DNA of 5,591 nucleotides from JBIOYL01 sp044870185 (GCA_044870185.1 JBIOYL010000171.1:1-5591); one strand, 5' to 3'. Counted from the stretch's first letter, positions 1 to 5,539 are shown. Notes: generated by a model not told the origin, from the sequence alone. Program-made: numbers and translations.

Positions 1-255
1 ATCGTCTGCCCGCTTCGCATCACCCAGCGGTGACCGGCCCTTGGCTTCCTGTACGGCGAGCTGCACGCCGGCCGATGTGTGAGGCGCGATCGCCAACCCT
101 GTCTTCGCGTGCTCGATCACCTCGTCGTAGCGGTGGTCGACGAGGGCCCACCAGGCTAGCAGCTCGTGCGTCCAGGCCAGCAGTTCCTGGTGCTCGGCCT
201 CGTCCGCGAATGTGTGGGCTGCGGCTTGGCTCGCCTCGGCGCCATCACGATCGTC
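1..255 (-). pseudogene. Internal fragment of an XRE/TPR-type regulator
   Basis: On the minus strand, codons ending at position 1 give about 85 residues that read like the helical repeat region of actinobacterial helix-turn-helix/tetratricopeptide regulators. Recognisable stretches are AHTFADEAEH, ELLAWTHELLAWWALVDHRY, IEHAKTGLAIAPHTSAGVQL and AVQEAKGRSPLGDAKRADD. In relatives I remember, the last part reads like AKAWARLGDRREAD, so GRSPLGD looks decayed. The frame stays open to about 379 but holds no convincing start, and the family-like sequence fades near 255. The N-terminal DNA-binding half is therefore missing, and the C-terminal end lies beyond the window. The break is 30 bases from an insertion-sequence end at 285-325, which suggests loss through IS activity. 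A function as a regulator is known for the family only; this piece cannot bind DNA by itself. The assignment rests on motif memory, not on an alignment. Confidence 0.5.
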
Positions 256-284
256 TAAGGACCTGAGCGGAGAGGGGCCTATCT

Positions 285-325
285 GGTGCTTCGCGTTACA
301 GCGGGGGTGGTGCCGAGTAGGGCCC
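285..325 (+). repeat. Inverted repeat copy A, probable IS end
   Basis: This 41-bp sequence starts with GGTGCTTCGCGTTACAGCG and ends with GAGTAGGGCCC. It recurs on the opposite strand at 2848-2888 with only two one-base gaps. The heptamer TGAGCGG that precedes the right copy directly also occurs here at 264-270, separated from the repeat by 15 extra bases (271-285). Because the right copy follows a transposase stop codon, this copy is probably the last trace of a second copy of the same IS, pointing the other way. No transposase coding remains beside it. No clear target duplication was found. Confidence 0.7.
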
Positions 326-350
326 AGTTGCTCAAACGCGAAGGCCCATG

Positions 351-377
351 TGTCACAGGCAGCAGGGCTGTCTTGTC
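351..377 (+). promoter_or_regulatory. Candidate ECF41/SigJ-type promoter
   Basis: TGTCACA (351-357) is followed after 16 bases by TGTC (374-377). ECF41 sigma factors, including mycobacterial SigJ, recognise promoters of the form TGTCACA at -35 and CGTC at -10 with about this spacing; here the -10 has T in place of the first C. It lies about 70 bases upstream of the epimerase gene, which overlaps an ECF41-type sigma gene, so autoregulation of the operon is the natural reading. Transcription would begin around 383-388. The IS end at 325 stops 25 bases short of the -35, leaving the promoter intact. The rest of 326-448 shows only the duplicated ribosome binding site. Confidence 0.7.
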
Positions 378-419
378 TCTAGAGGTGACCGCCCGGGTGT
401 CCGCCCGAAGGTGGATCGG

Positions 420-451
420 GAAGGAGGCACCCATGGAAGGAGGCACCCATG
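420..451 (+). repeat. Tandem duplication of ribosome binding site plus ATG
   Basis: The 16-mer GAAGGAGGCACCCATG occurs twice in direct succession, at 420-435 and 436-451, without mismatch. Each copy carries a strong Shine-Dalgarno core (AAGGAGG) and an ATG. The second ATG (449) starts the epimerase. The first ATG (433) is 16 bases upstream, so it is in a different frame; translation from it would read MEGGTHESVRRR and stay open to a stop at 1183-1185, giving an arginine-rich product with no family resemblance. Confidence 0.95.
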
Positions 452-1411
452 AAAGTGTTCGTCGCCGGAGCCACCGGTGCGATCGGCACCCAGCTCGTCC
501 CCCAGCTGGCCGCCACCGGCCACGACGTGATCGCCATGACCCGGTCGCCGGCCAAGACCGACGCCCTGCGGGCCCTGGGCGCCCGGCCGGTGGTGGCCGA
601 CGCGCTGGATCCCGACGCGGTCGCCCGTGCCGTGGCCGAGACCGAGCCCGAGGTGATCGTCCACCAGCTCACCGCCCTCAAGGGCGACCCGGGCCTGCGG
701 GAGATGAGGAACCCCGACCGCTTCGGCGCCATGACCAACCGCCTGCGCACCCAGGGCACCGATCACCTGCTGGCGGCGGGCCGGGCCGTCGGCATCCGCC
801 GCTTCATCGCCCAGAGCATCGTGGCCATCGGCACCTATGCCCGCACCGGCGGCCCGGTCAAGACCGAGGACGACCCGCCGGACCTCGATCTGCCGACCAA
901 GGGGCGCTCCGGCGCCGACGCCCTCCGCTACCTCGAGGACGCCGTGACAGGCATCGAGGGGGCCGAGGGCATTGTGCTGCGCTACGGCGCCTTCTACGGA
1001 CCGGGCACCGGCGTCAGCGCCGATCCCGACGCCTTGCTGACCAAGGCCATCCGCAAGCGGCGATTGCCGATCATCGGCGACGGCGGCGGTGTCTGGTCGT
1101 TCGTGCACATCGAGGACGCGGCCAGCGCCACCGTGGCGGCCGTCGACAACGGTCGGCCCGGCATCTACAACGTCGTCGACGATGAGCCGGCACCGGTGCG
1201 CGAGTGGCTGCCGTTCCTGGCCGAGCAGCTGGGCGCGAAGAAGCCGATGCGGGTCCCCCGGTTGGTGGTCCGGCTGCTGGCCGGCGAGGCCGCAGTGATG
1301 CAGATGACCGAGGTCAGGGGCGGGTCCAACGCCAAGGCCAAGAGCGAGCTCGGCTGGCAGCCCCGCTGGTCGAGCTGGCGGGTCGGCTTCGCCAAGGGCC
1401 TCGGCGAGTGA
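449..1411 (+). CDS. NAD(P)-dependent epimerase/oxidoreductase, ECF41 partner
   Basis: This 320-residue protein is a cytoplasmic extended or atypical short-chain dehydrogenase of the NAD-dependent epimerase type. The Rossmann nucleotide-binding motif GATGAIG is at residues 7-13 after a beta strand (VFVAG). Later family landmarks are QSIVAIGTY (122-130), LRYGAFYGPGT (177-187), FVHIEDAA (218-225), YNVVDDEP (240-247) and SNAKAKSELGWQPRW (293-307). A classic YxxxK catalytic pair is not seen: Tyr161 is followed by LEDA. This suggests an atypical SDR whose reaction cannot be predicted; the substrate is unknown. ATG 449 was chosen because the nucleotide-binding strand begins directly after it and a strong AAGGAGG lies eight bases upstream. 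The stop overlaps the sigma factor start by four bases (GTGA), so the two are co-transcribed and probably translationally coupled. Genes of this class are known partners and targets of ECF41 sigma factors, often in redox or stress responses. Confidence 0.85.
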   Translation: MKVFVAGATGAIGTQLVPQLAATGHDVIAMTRSPAKTDALRALGARPVVADALDPDAVARAVAETEPEVIVHQLTALKGDPGLREMRNPDRFGAMTNRLRTQGTDHLLAAGRAVGIRRFIAQSIVAIGTYARTGGPVKTEDDPPDLDLPTKGRSGADALRYLEDAVTGIEGAEGIVLRYGAFYGPGTGVSADPDALLTKAIRKRRLPIIGDGGGVWSFVHIEDAASATVAAVDNGRPGIYNVVDDEPAPVREWLPFLAEQLGAKKPMRVPRLVVRLLAGEAAVMQMTEVRGGSNAKAKSELGWQPRWSSWRVGFAKGLGE

Positions 1412-2397
1412 ACGCCCGGCTCTTCCAGGAGCTTCGTCCCGTCGGGTTCCCGGTCGCCTACCGCATGCTCGGCAGCGTGACCGAGGCGGAGGACATCGTC
1501 CAGGAGGCGTTCCTCCGCCTCCACCACACGCTCCAGGACGGCGAGCGCATCGAGTCACCCCGCGCCTACCTGTCGACGGTGGTCACCCGGCTGTGCATCA
1601 ACCACCTGCGCTCGGCCCGCGCCCGGCGCGAGACCTACGTCGAGGCCCTGCCCGAGCCGCTGGTCGGCGAGCCAGGGGCGGCCGTGCCGCTGGTCCCGGG
1701 GGGCGGACCGGCCGGGGTCGCCGACACCGGCGGTGACCCGGCCAGCCACGCCGAGATGGCCGACTCGCTGTCGCTGGCGTTCCTCGTGCTGCTCGAGACC
1801 CTCTCGCCGGAGCAGCGGGCGGCGTTCCTGCTGCGCGAGGTGTTCGACTACCCCTACGACCAGATCGCCGCGATCGTGGCGACCAGCGAGCAGAACGCCC
1901 GCCAGCTCGTGGCCCGGGCCCGGCGGCACGTCGAGCAGCGACGGCCCCGCTTCGAGCCGTCGCGCGAGCAACGGGAGCGCCTGGCCCGACGGTTCTTCGC
2001 CGCCGCCCAGGACGGCGACCTCGGCGCGCTCGAGGAGCTGCTGGCCCACGACGTGACCCTGCACGGCGGCGGCCTGCCCCAGCCGCTCACGGGCCGGGTG
2101 CGGGTGGCCCGCACGCTGCTGGCGGGGGTGAGGGCCGCCACGACCCGCCTCGGCGGCGTCTCGCTGCGCGAGGTCACAGTGAACGGGCAACCCGGGGCGA
2201 TGGTGCTCGACCCGTCCGAGCGGCTGATCGGCGTCCTCGCGCTCGACATCGCCGAGGGCGGCCAGATCCAGACGGTGACCTCGGTGATCAACCCCGACAA
2301 GCTGCGGCACCTCGGCCCGCTGGCCGACCTCGGCCCGCTCAGCGGCCGCGGCCGCCGCGGCGGAGCAGAGCCAGGGCCAGCAGGCCCGCCAGCGTGA
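1408..2397 (+). CDS. ECF41 (SigJ-like) sigma factor with C-terminal regulatory domain
   Basis: This 329-residue extracytoplasmic-function sigma factor directs RNA polymerase to its own promoter class. Sigma region 2 spans roughly residues 6-75 (VAYRMLGSVTEAEDIVQEAF, then SPRAYLSTVVTRLCINHLRS). The linker keeps ALPEP (80-84) in place of the family WLPEP. Region 4 spans about 117-180 (LSPEQRAAFLLREVF, then YDQIAAIVATSEQNARQLVA). Residues about 186-305 form the fused SnoaL/NTF2-like domain that controls activity in ECF41 proteins in place of an anti-sigma factor. The C-terminal NPDKL motif is present (295-299), but the DGGGK motif is altered to HGGGL (219-223). The start is GTG 1408, overlapping the epimerase stop; a weak AAGGG lies about ten bases upstream, fitting translational coupling. 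The last 30 residues are glycine/proline-rich and overlap a convergent gene on the other strand. The family call is firm; the signal sensed is unknown. Confidence 0.9.
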   Translation: MNARLFQELRPVGFPVAYRMLGSVTEAEDIVQEAFLRLHHTLQDGERIESPRAYLSTVVTRLCINHLRSARARRETYVEALPEPLVGEPGAAVPLVPGGGPAGVADTGGDPASHAEMADSLSLAFLVLLETLSPEQRAAFLLREVFDYPYDQIAAIVATSEQNARQLVARARRHVEQRRPRFEPSREQRERLARRFFAAAQDGDLGALEELLAHDVTLHGGGLPQPLTGRVRVARTLLAGVRAATTRLGGVSLREVTVNGQPGAMVLDPSERLIGVLALDIAEGGQIQTVTSVINPDKLRHLGPLADLGPLSGRGRRGGAEPGPAGPPA

Positions 2398-2847
2398 GCA
2401 CGACCCCCAGCGGGTCGGGACGGGCGCCGGTGAACCGCAGGTCGACGCGGTGCTGGCCGGCGGGCAGGTCCAGCTCGACCAAGCCGTCGCCCGACCGGCG
2501 GACGGGCACCGGGGCGTCGTCCACCGTGGCCGGCCAGCCGGGGTCGTAGGTCACTGCGGTGACCACGGCCAGGCGGCCTCGGGCCTCGGCGGTCCACCGC
2601 AGGTACTCGGGCTGCTGCTCGACCACTGTCGCCGTCAGCCGAACGCCAGGGGTTCCTCGCGGGCCGGTTGCAGCAGGTCGCCGGGCACCGGGCGCACCAG
2701 GATCGGGATCGGGTGGAGCAACGCCAGAGCGGCCACCGCCGTGGCGGCCACGCCGATCGTCCGGCGGCTGCCGTGGCGCAGCGCCCGGATCACCAGCGCC
2801 AGCGTGGCGACCTGCAACGGCAGCCCGATGCTCTGGGCGATCAGGCC
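2339..2847 (-). pseudogene. 3' fragment of a YfhO-like membrane protein gene, frameshifted
   Basis: Two minus-strand frames together resemble the C-terminus of a large polytopic membrane protein of the YfhO/membrane glycosyltransferase type. From 2847 to about 2653 one frame encodes two likely transmembrane helices (LIAQSIGLPLQVATLALVI and GVAATAVAALALL) with G/C-rich third positions, then hits a stop at 2635-2637. From about 2653 to 2339 the neighbouring frame continues with an extracytoplasmic part (TAVTYDPGWPATVDDAPVPV, DLPAGQHRVDLRF), a last helix (GVVLTLAGLLALALL) and a basic tail. PGWxATVDxxPVP followed by LPAGxHxVxLxF is typical of YfhO-like C-termini. A one-base loss near the CCCC run at 2650-2653 would explain the switch. 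The 5' part is gone: coding starts exactly where the IS end (2848-2888) stops, so IS insertion truncated the gene. The 3' end overlaps the convergent sigma gene by 59 bases. Almost certainly non-functional. Confidence 0.5.
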
Positions 2848-2888
2848 GGGCCCTACTCGCACCACCCTCCGCTGTAACGCGAAGCACC
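2848..2888 (-). repeat. Inverted repeat copy B, IS right end
   Basis: Read on the minus strand it begins GGTGCTTCGCGTTACAGCG and ends GAGTAGGGCCC, nearly identical to 285-325. It starts two bases after the transposase stop codon (2891-2893), where the non-coding end of an IS5-type element is expected, and ends exactly where the membrane-protein reading frame begins. The outer boundary is thus probably at or near GGGCCC (2848-2853). Confidence 0.75.
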
Positions 2889-2890
2889 GC

Positions 2891-3055
2891 TCATCTGGGG
2901 CTCCATCGGTTGCGCCAGTCGATGAGCCGGCCGACGATGAGGATGGCTGTGGCCAAGCAGAGCGCAGCGTGGCGATGGCGTGGGCGGCGGTCGGTGTTGC
3001 GGCGGAGCTGCCCGTAGTTTGACCACCAGGTGTTGGTGGCCTCGATGATCCAGCC
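2891..3055 (-). pseudogene. C-terminal fragment of an IS5-type DDE transposase
   Basis: The last 54 codons of a transposase are readable: GWIIEATNTWWSNYGQL, then RRNTDRR, HRHAALCLATAILIVGRLID and WRNRWSPR before a TGA. The pattern WxxExTNxW...LRRNTDRR...HRHAALCLA...LIDWRNRW is typical of the end of IS5-type transposases; the Glu of IIEAT (codon 3041-3043) should be the third catalytic acidic residue of the DDE triad. Family members usually have Arg after it (ERTN), replaced by Ala here. The N-terminal two thirds, with both catalytic Asp residues, are absent: coding is lost just upstream, where the recombinase element begins. Immobile by itself. The IS right end lies directly downstream. Confidence 0.7.
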
Positions 3056-3057
3056 GC

Positions 3058-3099
3058 ACTGCCCATGTCCAACAGCACCTGCTCAGGACGCTCAGACAT
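3058..3099 (-). pseudogene. Start of a third gene of the recombinase element, truncated
   Basis: An ATG at 3097-3099 overlaps the recombinase stop by eight bases and begins MSERPEQVLLDMG. It follows a perfect AGGAGGT at eight bases' distance, so translation from it is likely. I do not recognise the protein. After about 14 codons the sequence passes into the transposase remnant in a different frame, so the original gene has been cut off. By chance the frame continues without stop through the IS end and into the two-helix part of the membrane-protein fragment, ending at 2635: a 154-codon chimeric ORF. Whether a stable protein results is unknown. Confidence 0.4.
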
Positions 3100-5236
3100 G
3101 GCTGACTACCTCCTGCTGGAACCACCGCTGCCGGATCGCCTCGTCCACTGGCCGCTGATGCAGTTCGCGGAGTCGCTCCAACTCCGCCGCGTCGGCCCAC
3201 ACGATCCAGCGTCGCAGCCCGTGCGGCTCCTGGCGGGCACGCACCCACCCGCGTTGGATCCAGTGCCCAAGCGTCCCCACCGGGATCCCCAGGGTCCGCG
3301 ACAACTCCGACCGCCACCATTCGTCTGGGCCAAGCCCCGCCCGGGCCTGCACGCGCGGGCGCCCGCTCAAGCCCAGCCGCTGGCGGAGGTCTCGGACGGC
3401 CTGGAGCCCGAACCGTTCGCCGCGTGGCGGCTGATAGCCCTCCTGGTGCAAGCGCTCGGCGATGCTGTGGACCGTCATGCCCTGGTGGGTCCAGGCGCGC
3501 ACCCGCTCACAGATCTGCGGGTAGCAGCTCAAGTCGGCCGTGTGCCTGATCGGTCGGCGGACCATCCCCTGGGTCTGATCGCCGCCCGCCCAGTCAATGC
3601 GCACCTGCACCCGCTCGCTGGCCCCCTGCGCCTGGACCACGACCCGCTCGACCACCTGGCGGATGAGCTCCTTGCGGTCGGCATTGGTGGTCGTGGGCGC
3701 GGTCCACAACGCCGGGATATCGGCGGCCAGCCGGCGGATCGCCGTGCGCTCGGGCTCCGACAGCGTGCGTGGCTGCGCCTCCAGAACGCGATGGTAGGCC
3801 TCCTCGAGCTGCTGCTGGGCCGCCAGCTGCTCCTCCCACCGCCGCTCCAACGTGCGCGCCACCAACCGATGCTCTGGCTCGACCGCGTCATACTGGCGGC
3901 GAGCCCGCTCGGCCTGGTACGCGGCCCGCTCCCGCCGCTGCTGCCACCACCGCAGCAGCTCCGCACGCTCCTGCTCCACCCGTTGGGTCGCCACCAGCGA
4001 CAGCGCAGGCGCGGCGGGCGCCAACGCCGCCAGCACCTGCTGGCTGACCAGCGCGTCCAGGCCAGCCGCGGCGACGTGCTGGCAGTGCGGCGCGCCATAG
4101 TCGCTGGCGTGCCGAGCGCACACGTAGGTAGCGCGCGCCGGCGATCCGCGGTAGCGGACCCCCAGCCGGGTGCCGCACCGGGCGCACACCACCAGCCCCG
4201 CCAGCAGCGCCGGGCCCGCCCGTACGGCGCCGCGGCTGGCCGCCCGTGCTCGATTGGCCTCCAGCCGCGCCAGGTTGGCCTGGTACTGCTCCCAGGTGAG
4301 GTACGCCGGGCCACGGTCGGGCACAAAGGCCAGCCAGTCGCTTGGCGCCACCACCACGCGGCCGCTGCGCGGCCGCCCCGACCGCCGCCGGCGGGGATCC
4401 TCCTGCCGCCGCCCGTACACGTACGCGCCGGCGTACAACGGGTGCTTGAGCATGTTCTGCAGCGTCATGCGGTTGGGCCGCCGCCAGACCAACTCGCCCT
4501 TGCCGGGTCCCTCCCGCACCCGCACACCCAGCCGGATGTCCTGATCGGCCAGGGAGCGCAGCACGCCGTGCAGCGTGCCAAGCTCGGCGAACTTGTCGAA
4601 GACCAGCCGCACGACTGCCTGCGCCTGCTCGTCCGGGTCGAACAGCAACTCGCCGTCCGGCCCCCAGACATAGCCGATCGGCAGCGCGAACGTCAGCTCG
4701 CCCCGCCGTGCCTTGGCGAGCCGCCCCTGGTGCATCCGCTGCTGGAGCACGTGCAGCTCCGCCTCGCTCAAAGTCCCTTTCAGGCCCAGCAGTAACCGGT
4801 CGTTGGACTGGGTCGGATCGTAGACCCCATCAAGGTCAGCGAGCAGCGTGCGGAACAACGCGCACAGCTCCAGCAGCTGGTACCAGTCGGTGTTGGAGCG
4901 TGCCAGCCGGGACATCTCCACGCCAAGGATCAGCCCGACGTGGTCGAGGCTGACCTCCAAGACCAACCGCTGAAAGCCCGTCCGGTCGTCGGCGCGGGTC
5001 CCGGATCGGCCCAGGTCCTCGTCAATGACCAGCACCCGGTCGGCTGCCCAGCCCAGGGCCTGGGCGCGGTCGACCAGCCCGTACTGCAGGCGCGTGGACT
5101 CTTGATGGTCGAGGACCTGCTGCGCGGTGGACTGGCGGACGTAGACGATCGCCAGCCGGTCGCGGTGCCAGGCCAGCACCTTCTCGGAACGGAGCTCGCC
5201 AAGTGACGGGCTACCCGCGGGCAGCTGCGGGCTCAT
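3092..5236 (-). CDS. Large serine recombinase (resolvase/invertase family)
   Basis: This 714-residue site-specific recombinase cuts and rejoins DNA through a serine-phosphate link. The catalytic domain spans about residues 25-180: YVRQS (32-36) holds the nucleophile Ser36 and Arg34, and EMSRLARS (107-114) holds the conserved arginines. A Recombinase domain follows (about 185-290, with RRPNRMTLQNMLKHPLYAGAY, 252-272), then a zinc ribbon with Cys351, Cys354, Cys373 and Cys385, a charged coiled coil (about 415-490) and a region common to this family (PTTTNADRKELIRQVVERVVV). The C-terminus is long, with two helix-turn-helix-like parts: about 575-620 (MTVHSIAERLHQEGYQPPRG) and a MerR-like one at 645-690 (TLGIPVGTLGHWIQRGWV). 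All catalytic residues are intact, so it is probably active. The start is ATG 5234-5236, preceded by AGGAGG at six bases. It overlaps the small upstream ORF by 26 bases and the downstream one by eight. Likely role: movement of its own element. Confidence 0.9.
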   Translation of the reverse strand: MSPQLPAGSPSLGELRSEKVLAWHRDRLAIVYVRQSTAQQVLDHQESTRLQYGLVDRAQALGWAADRVLVIDEDLGRSGTRADDRTGFQRLVLEVSLDHVGLILGVEMSRLARSNTDWYQLLELCALFRTLLADLDGVYDPTQSNDRLLLGLKGTLSEAELHVLQQRMHQGRLAKARRGELTFALPIGYVWGPDGELLFDPDEQAQAVVRLVFDKFAELGTLHGVLRSLADQDIRLGVRVREGPGKGELVWRRPNRMTLQNMLKHPLYAGAYVYGRRQEDPRRRRSGRPRSGRVVVAPSDWLAFVPDRGPAYLTWEQYQANLARLEANRARAASRGAVRAGPALLAGLVVCARCGTRLGVRYRGSPARATYVCARHASDYGAPHCQHVAAAGLDALVSQQVLAALAPAAPALSLVATQRVEQERAELLRWWQQRRERAAYQAERARRQYDAVEPEHRLVARTLERRWEEQLAAQQQLEEAYHRVLEAQPRTLSEPERTAIRRLAADIPALWTAPTTTNADRKELIRQVVERVVVQAQGASERVQVRIDWAGGDQTQGMVRRPIRHTADLSCYPQICERVRAWTHQGMTVHSIAERLHQEGYQPPRGERFGLQAVRDLRQRLGLSGRPRVQARAGLGPDEWWRSELSRTLGIPVGTLGHWIQRGWVRARQEPHGLRRWIVWADAAELERLRELHQRPVDEAIRQRWFQQEVVSHV
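3108..3114 (-). promoter_or_regulatory. Perfect Shine-Dalgarno inside the recombinase 3' end
   Basis: The minus strand reads AGGAGGT, the full anti-16S complement, eight bases before the ATG at 3097-3099 and inside the last codons of the recombinase. It argues that a translated, coupled downstream gene once existed here. Confidence 0.6.
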
Positions 5237-5401
5237 GGTCGCCCTCCTGGTCGCGCTCGGCGCGCCGCGGCAGCTGGCGCTCCAGCAGTTGACTCAGGAG
5301 CCACAGCAGCCGCTGGCGATGGGCCAACGGCAGGTGCTCCCAGTGGCTGTTCCCGCGTCCCGCGCTGGGCGGGGGGGAACAGCGACGGACGGGCCGGACA
5401 T
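5211..5401 (-). pseudogene. Small leading ORF of the recombinase element, broken at a C7 run
   Basis: Serine recombinases of this type are often preceded by a short gene. Here one minus-strand frame encodes GNSHWEHLPLAHRQRLLWLL and a charged tail (ERQLPRRAERDQEGDHEPAA) ending with TAG at 5211-5213, inside the recombinase start. The best start in the neighbourhood, ATG 5399-5401 with GGGGGAG upstream, is in another frame and reads MSGPSVAVPP before a run of seven C (complement of 5371-5377); shifting back one base there joins the two frames into a protein of about 62 residues. The alternative is a GTG at 5478-5480 in the downstream frame, which gives 89 residues with a poor, cysteine- and arginine-rich beginning. 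Function is unknown; a helper of the recombinase is a guess. The frame break may be a mutation, an assembly error or real slippage. Confidence 0.45.
5243..5248 (-). promoter_or_regulatory. Ribosome binding site of the recombinase
   Basis: AGGAGG on the minus strand lies six bases before the ATG at 5234-5236 and fixes that start in preference to later in-frame codons. It sits inside the small upstream ORF, consistent with coupled translation. Confidence 0.65.
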
Positions 5402-5539
5402 GGCTCGATCTCTCCCCCTCGCCGTGAGGCCTGGGCCGCCCGTATCCGCTCGACCGCCTCGAGCAGGTGCAGCAGCCCACCGATCCCTATGATCGCCGCC
5501 GCGTTGTCAGCGGTCGAGTCGTGCGCTTTGTGGGCAGTG

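Larger units (their letters stand above)
285..2888. mobile_element. Cassette bounded by inverted IS ends
   Basis: The two 41-bp inverted repeats enclose the sigma/epimerase operon and the membrane-gene fragment. Both copies show their outer IS end (GGGCCC) to the inside of the cassette, so the arrangement resembles a composite transposon made of two oppositely oriented IS copies, of which the left one is almost entirely deleted. It could equally be two independent insertions on either side of a resident operon, or an invertible segment. No transposase is encoded inside and no flanking target duplication was recognised, so present mobility is unlikely. Confidence 0.35.
3057..5539 (-). mobile_element. 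Serine recombinase element between transposase remnants
   Basis: Three overlapping ORFs on the minus strand (small leader, recombinase, truncated third gene) form a unit that interrupts transposase-like sequence on both sides. The nonamer TGGGCAGTG occurs at 5531-5539 and, inverted, at 3057-3065, close to both junctions, and could mark the ends of a 2.48-kb element. The match is short and could be chance. The MSERP gene runs up to the left copy, which suggests that this side may instead be a deletion junction. No target duplication was seen. The element as such is well supported; its exact ends are not. Confidence 0.45.

Noticed and set aside
30..266. Plus-strand small ORF at the left edge
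   Set aside because: It is arginine- and proline-rich, and the opposite strand carries a recognisable regulator fragment.
433..1185. Long open frame from the first of the two ATG codons
   Set aside because: The product is arginine/proline-rich with no family features and lies entirely over the epimerase; it is a GC-rich shadow frame, although initiation at 433 remains possible.
353..1558. 401-codon minus-strand frame opposite the epimerase
   Set aside because: Composition is that of a shadow frame, while the plus strand carries clear Rossmann and SDR motifs.
2342..2355. 14-bp palindrome GCGGCCGCGGCCGC where the sigma and membrane genes converge
   Set aside because: No T-run follows, it lies inside both reading frames, and simple GC repeats of this kind are expected here; not called as a terminator.
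4358..4377. GC-rich inverted repeat within the recombinase gene
   Set aside because: It lies in the coding sequence for the arginine/glycine-rich stretch before the zinc ribbon and is explained by codon composition.
3065..4795. 576-codon open frame on the plus strand opposite the recombinase
   Set aside because: No recognisable domains, low-complexity composition, and fully antisense to a gene with all catalytic motifs; typical of GC-rich DNA.
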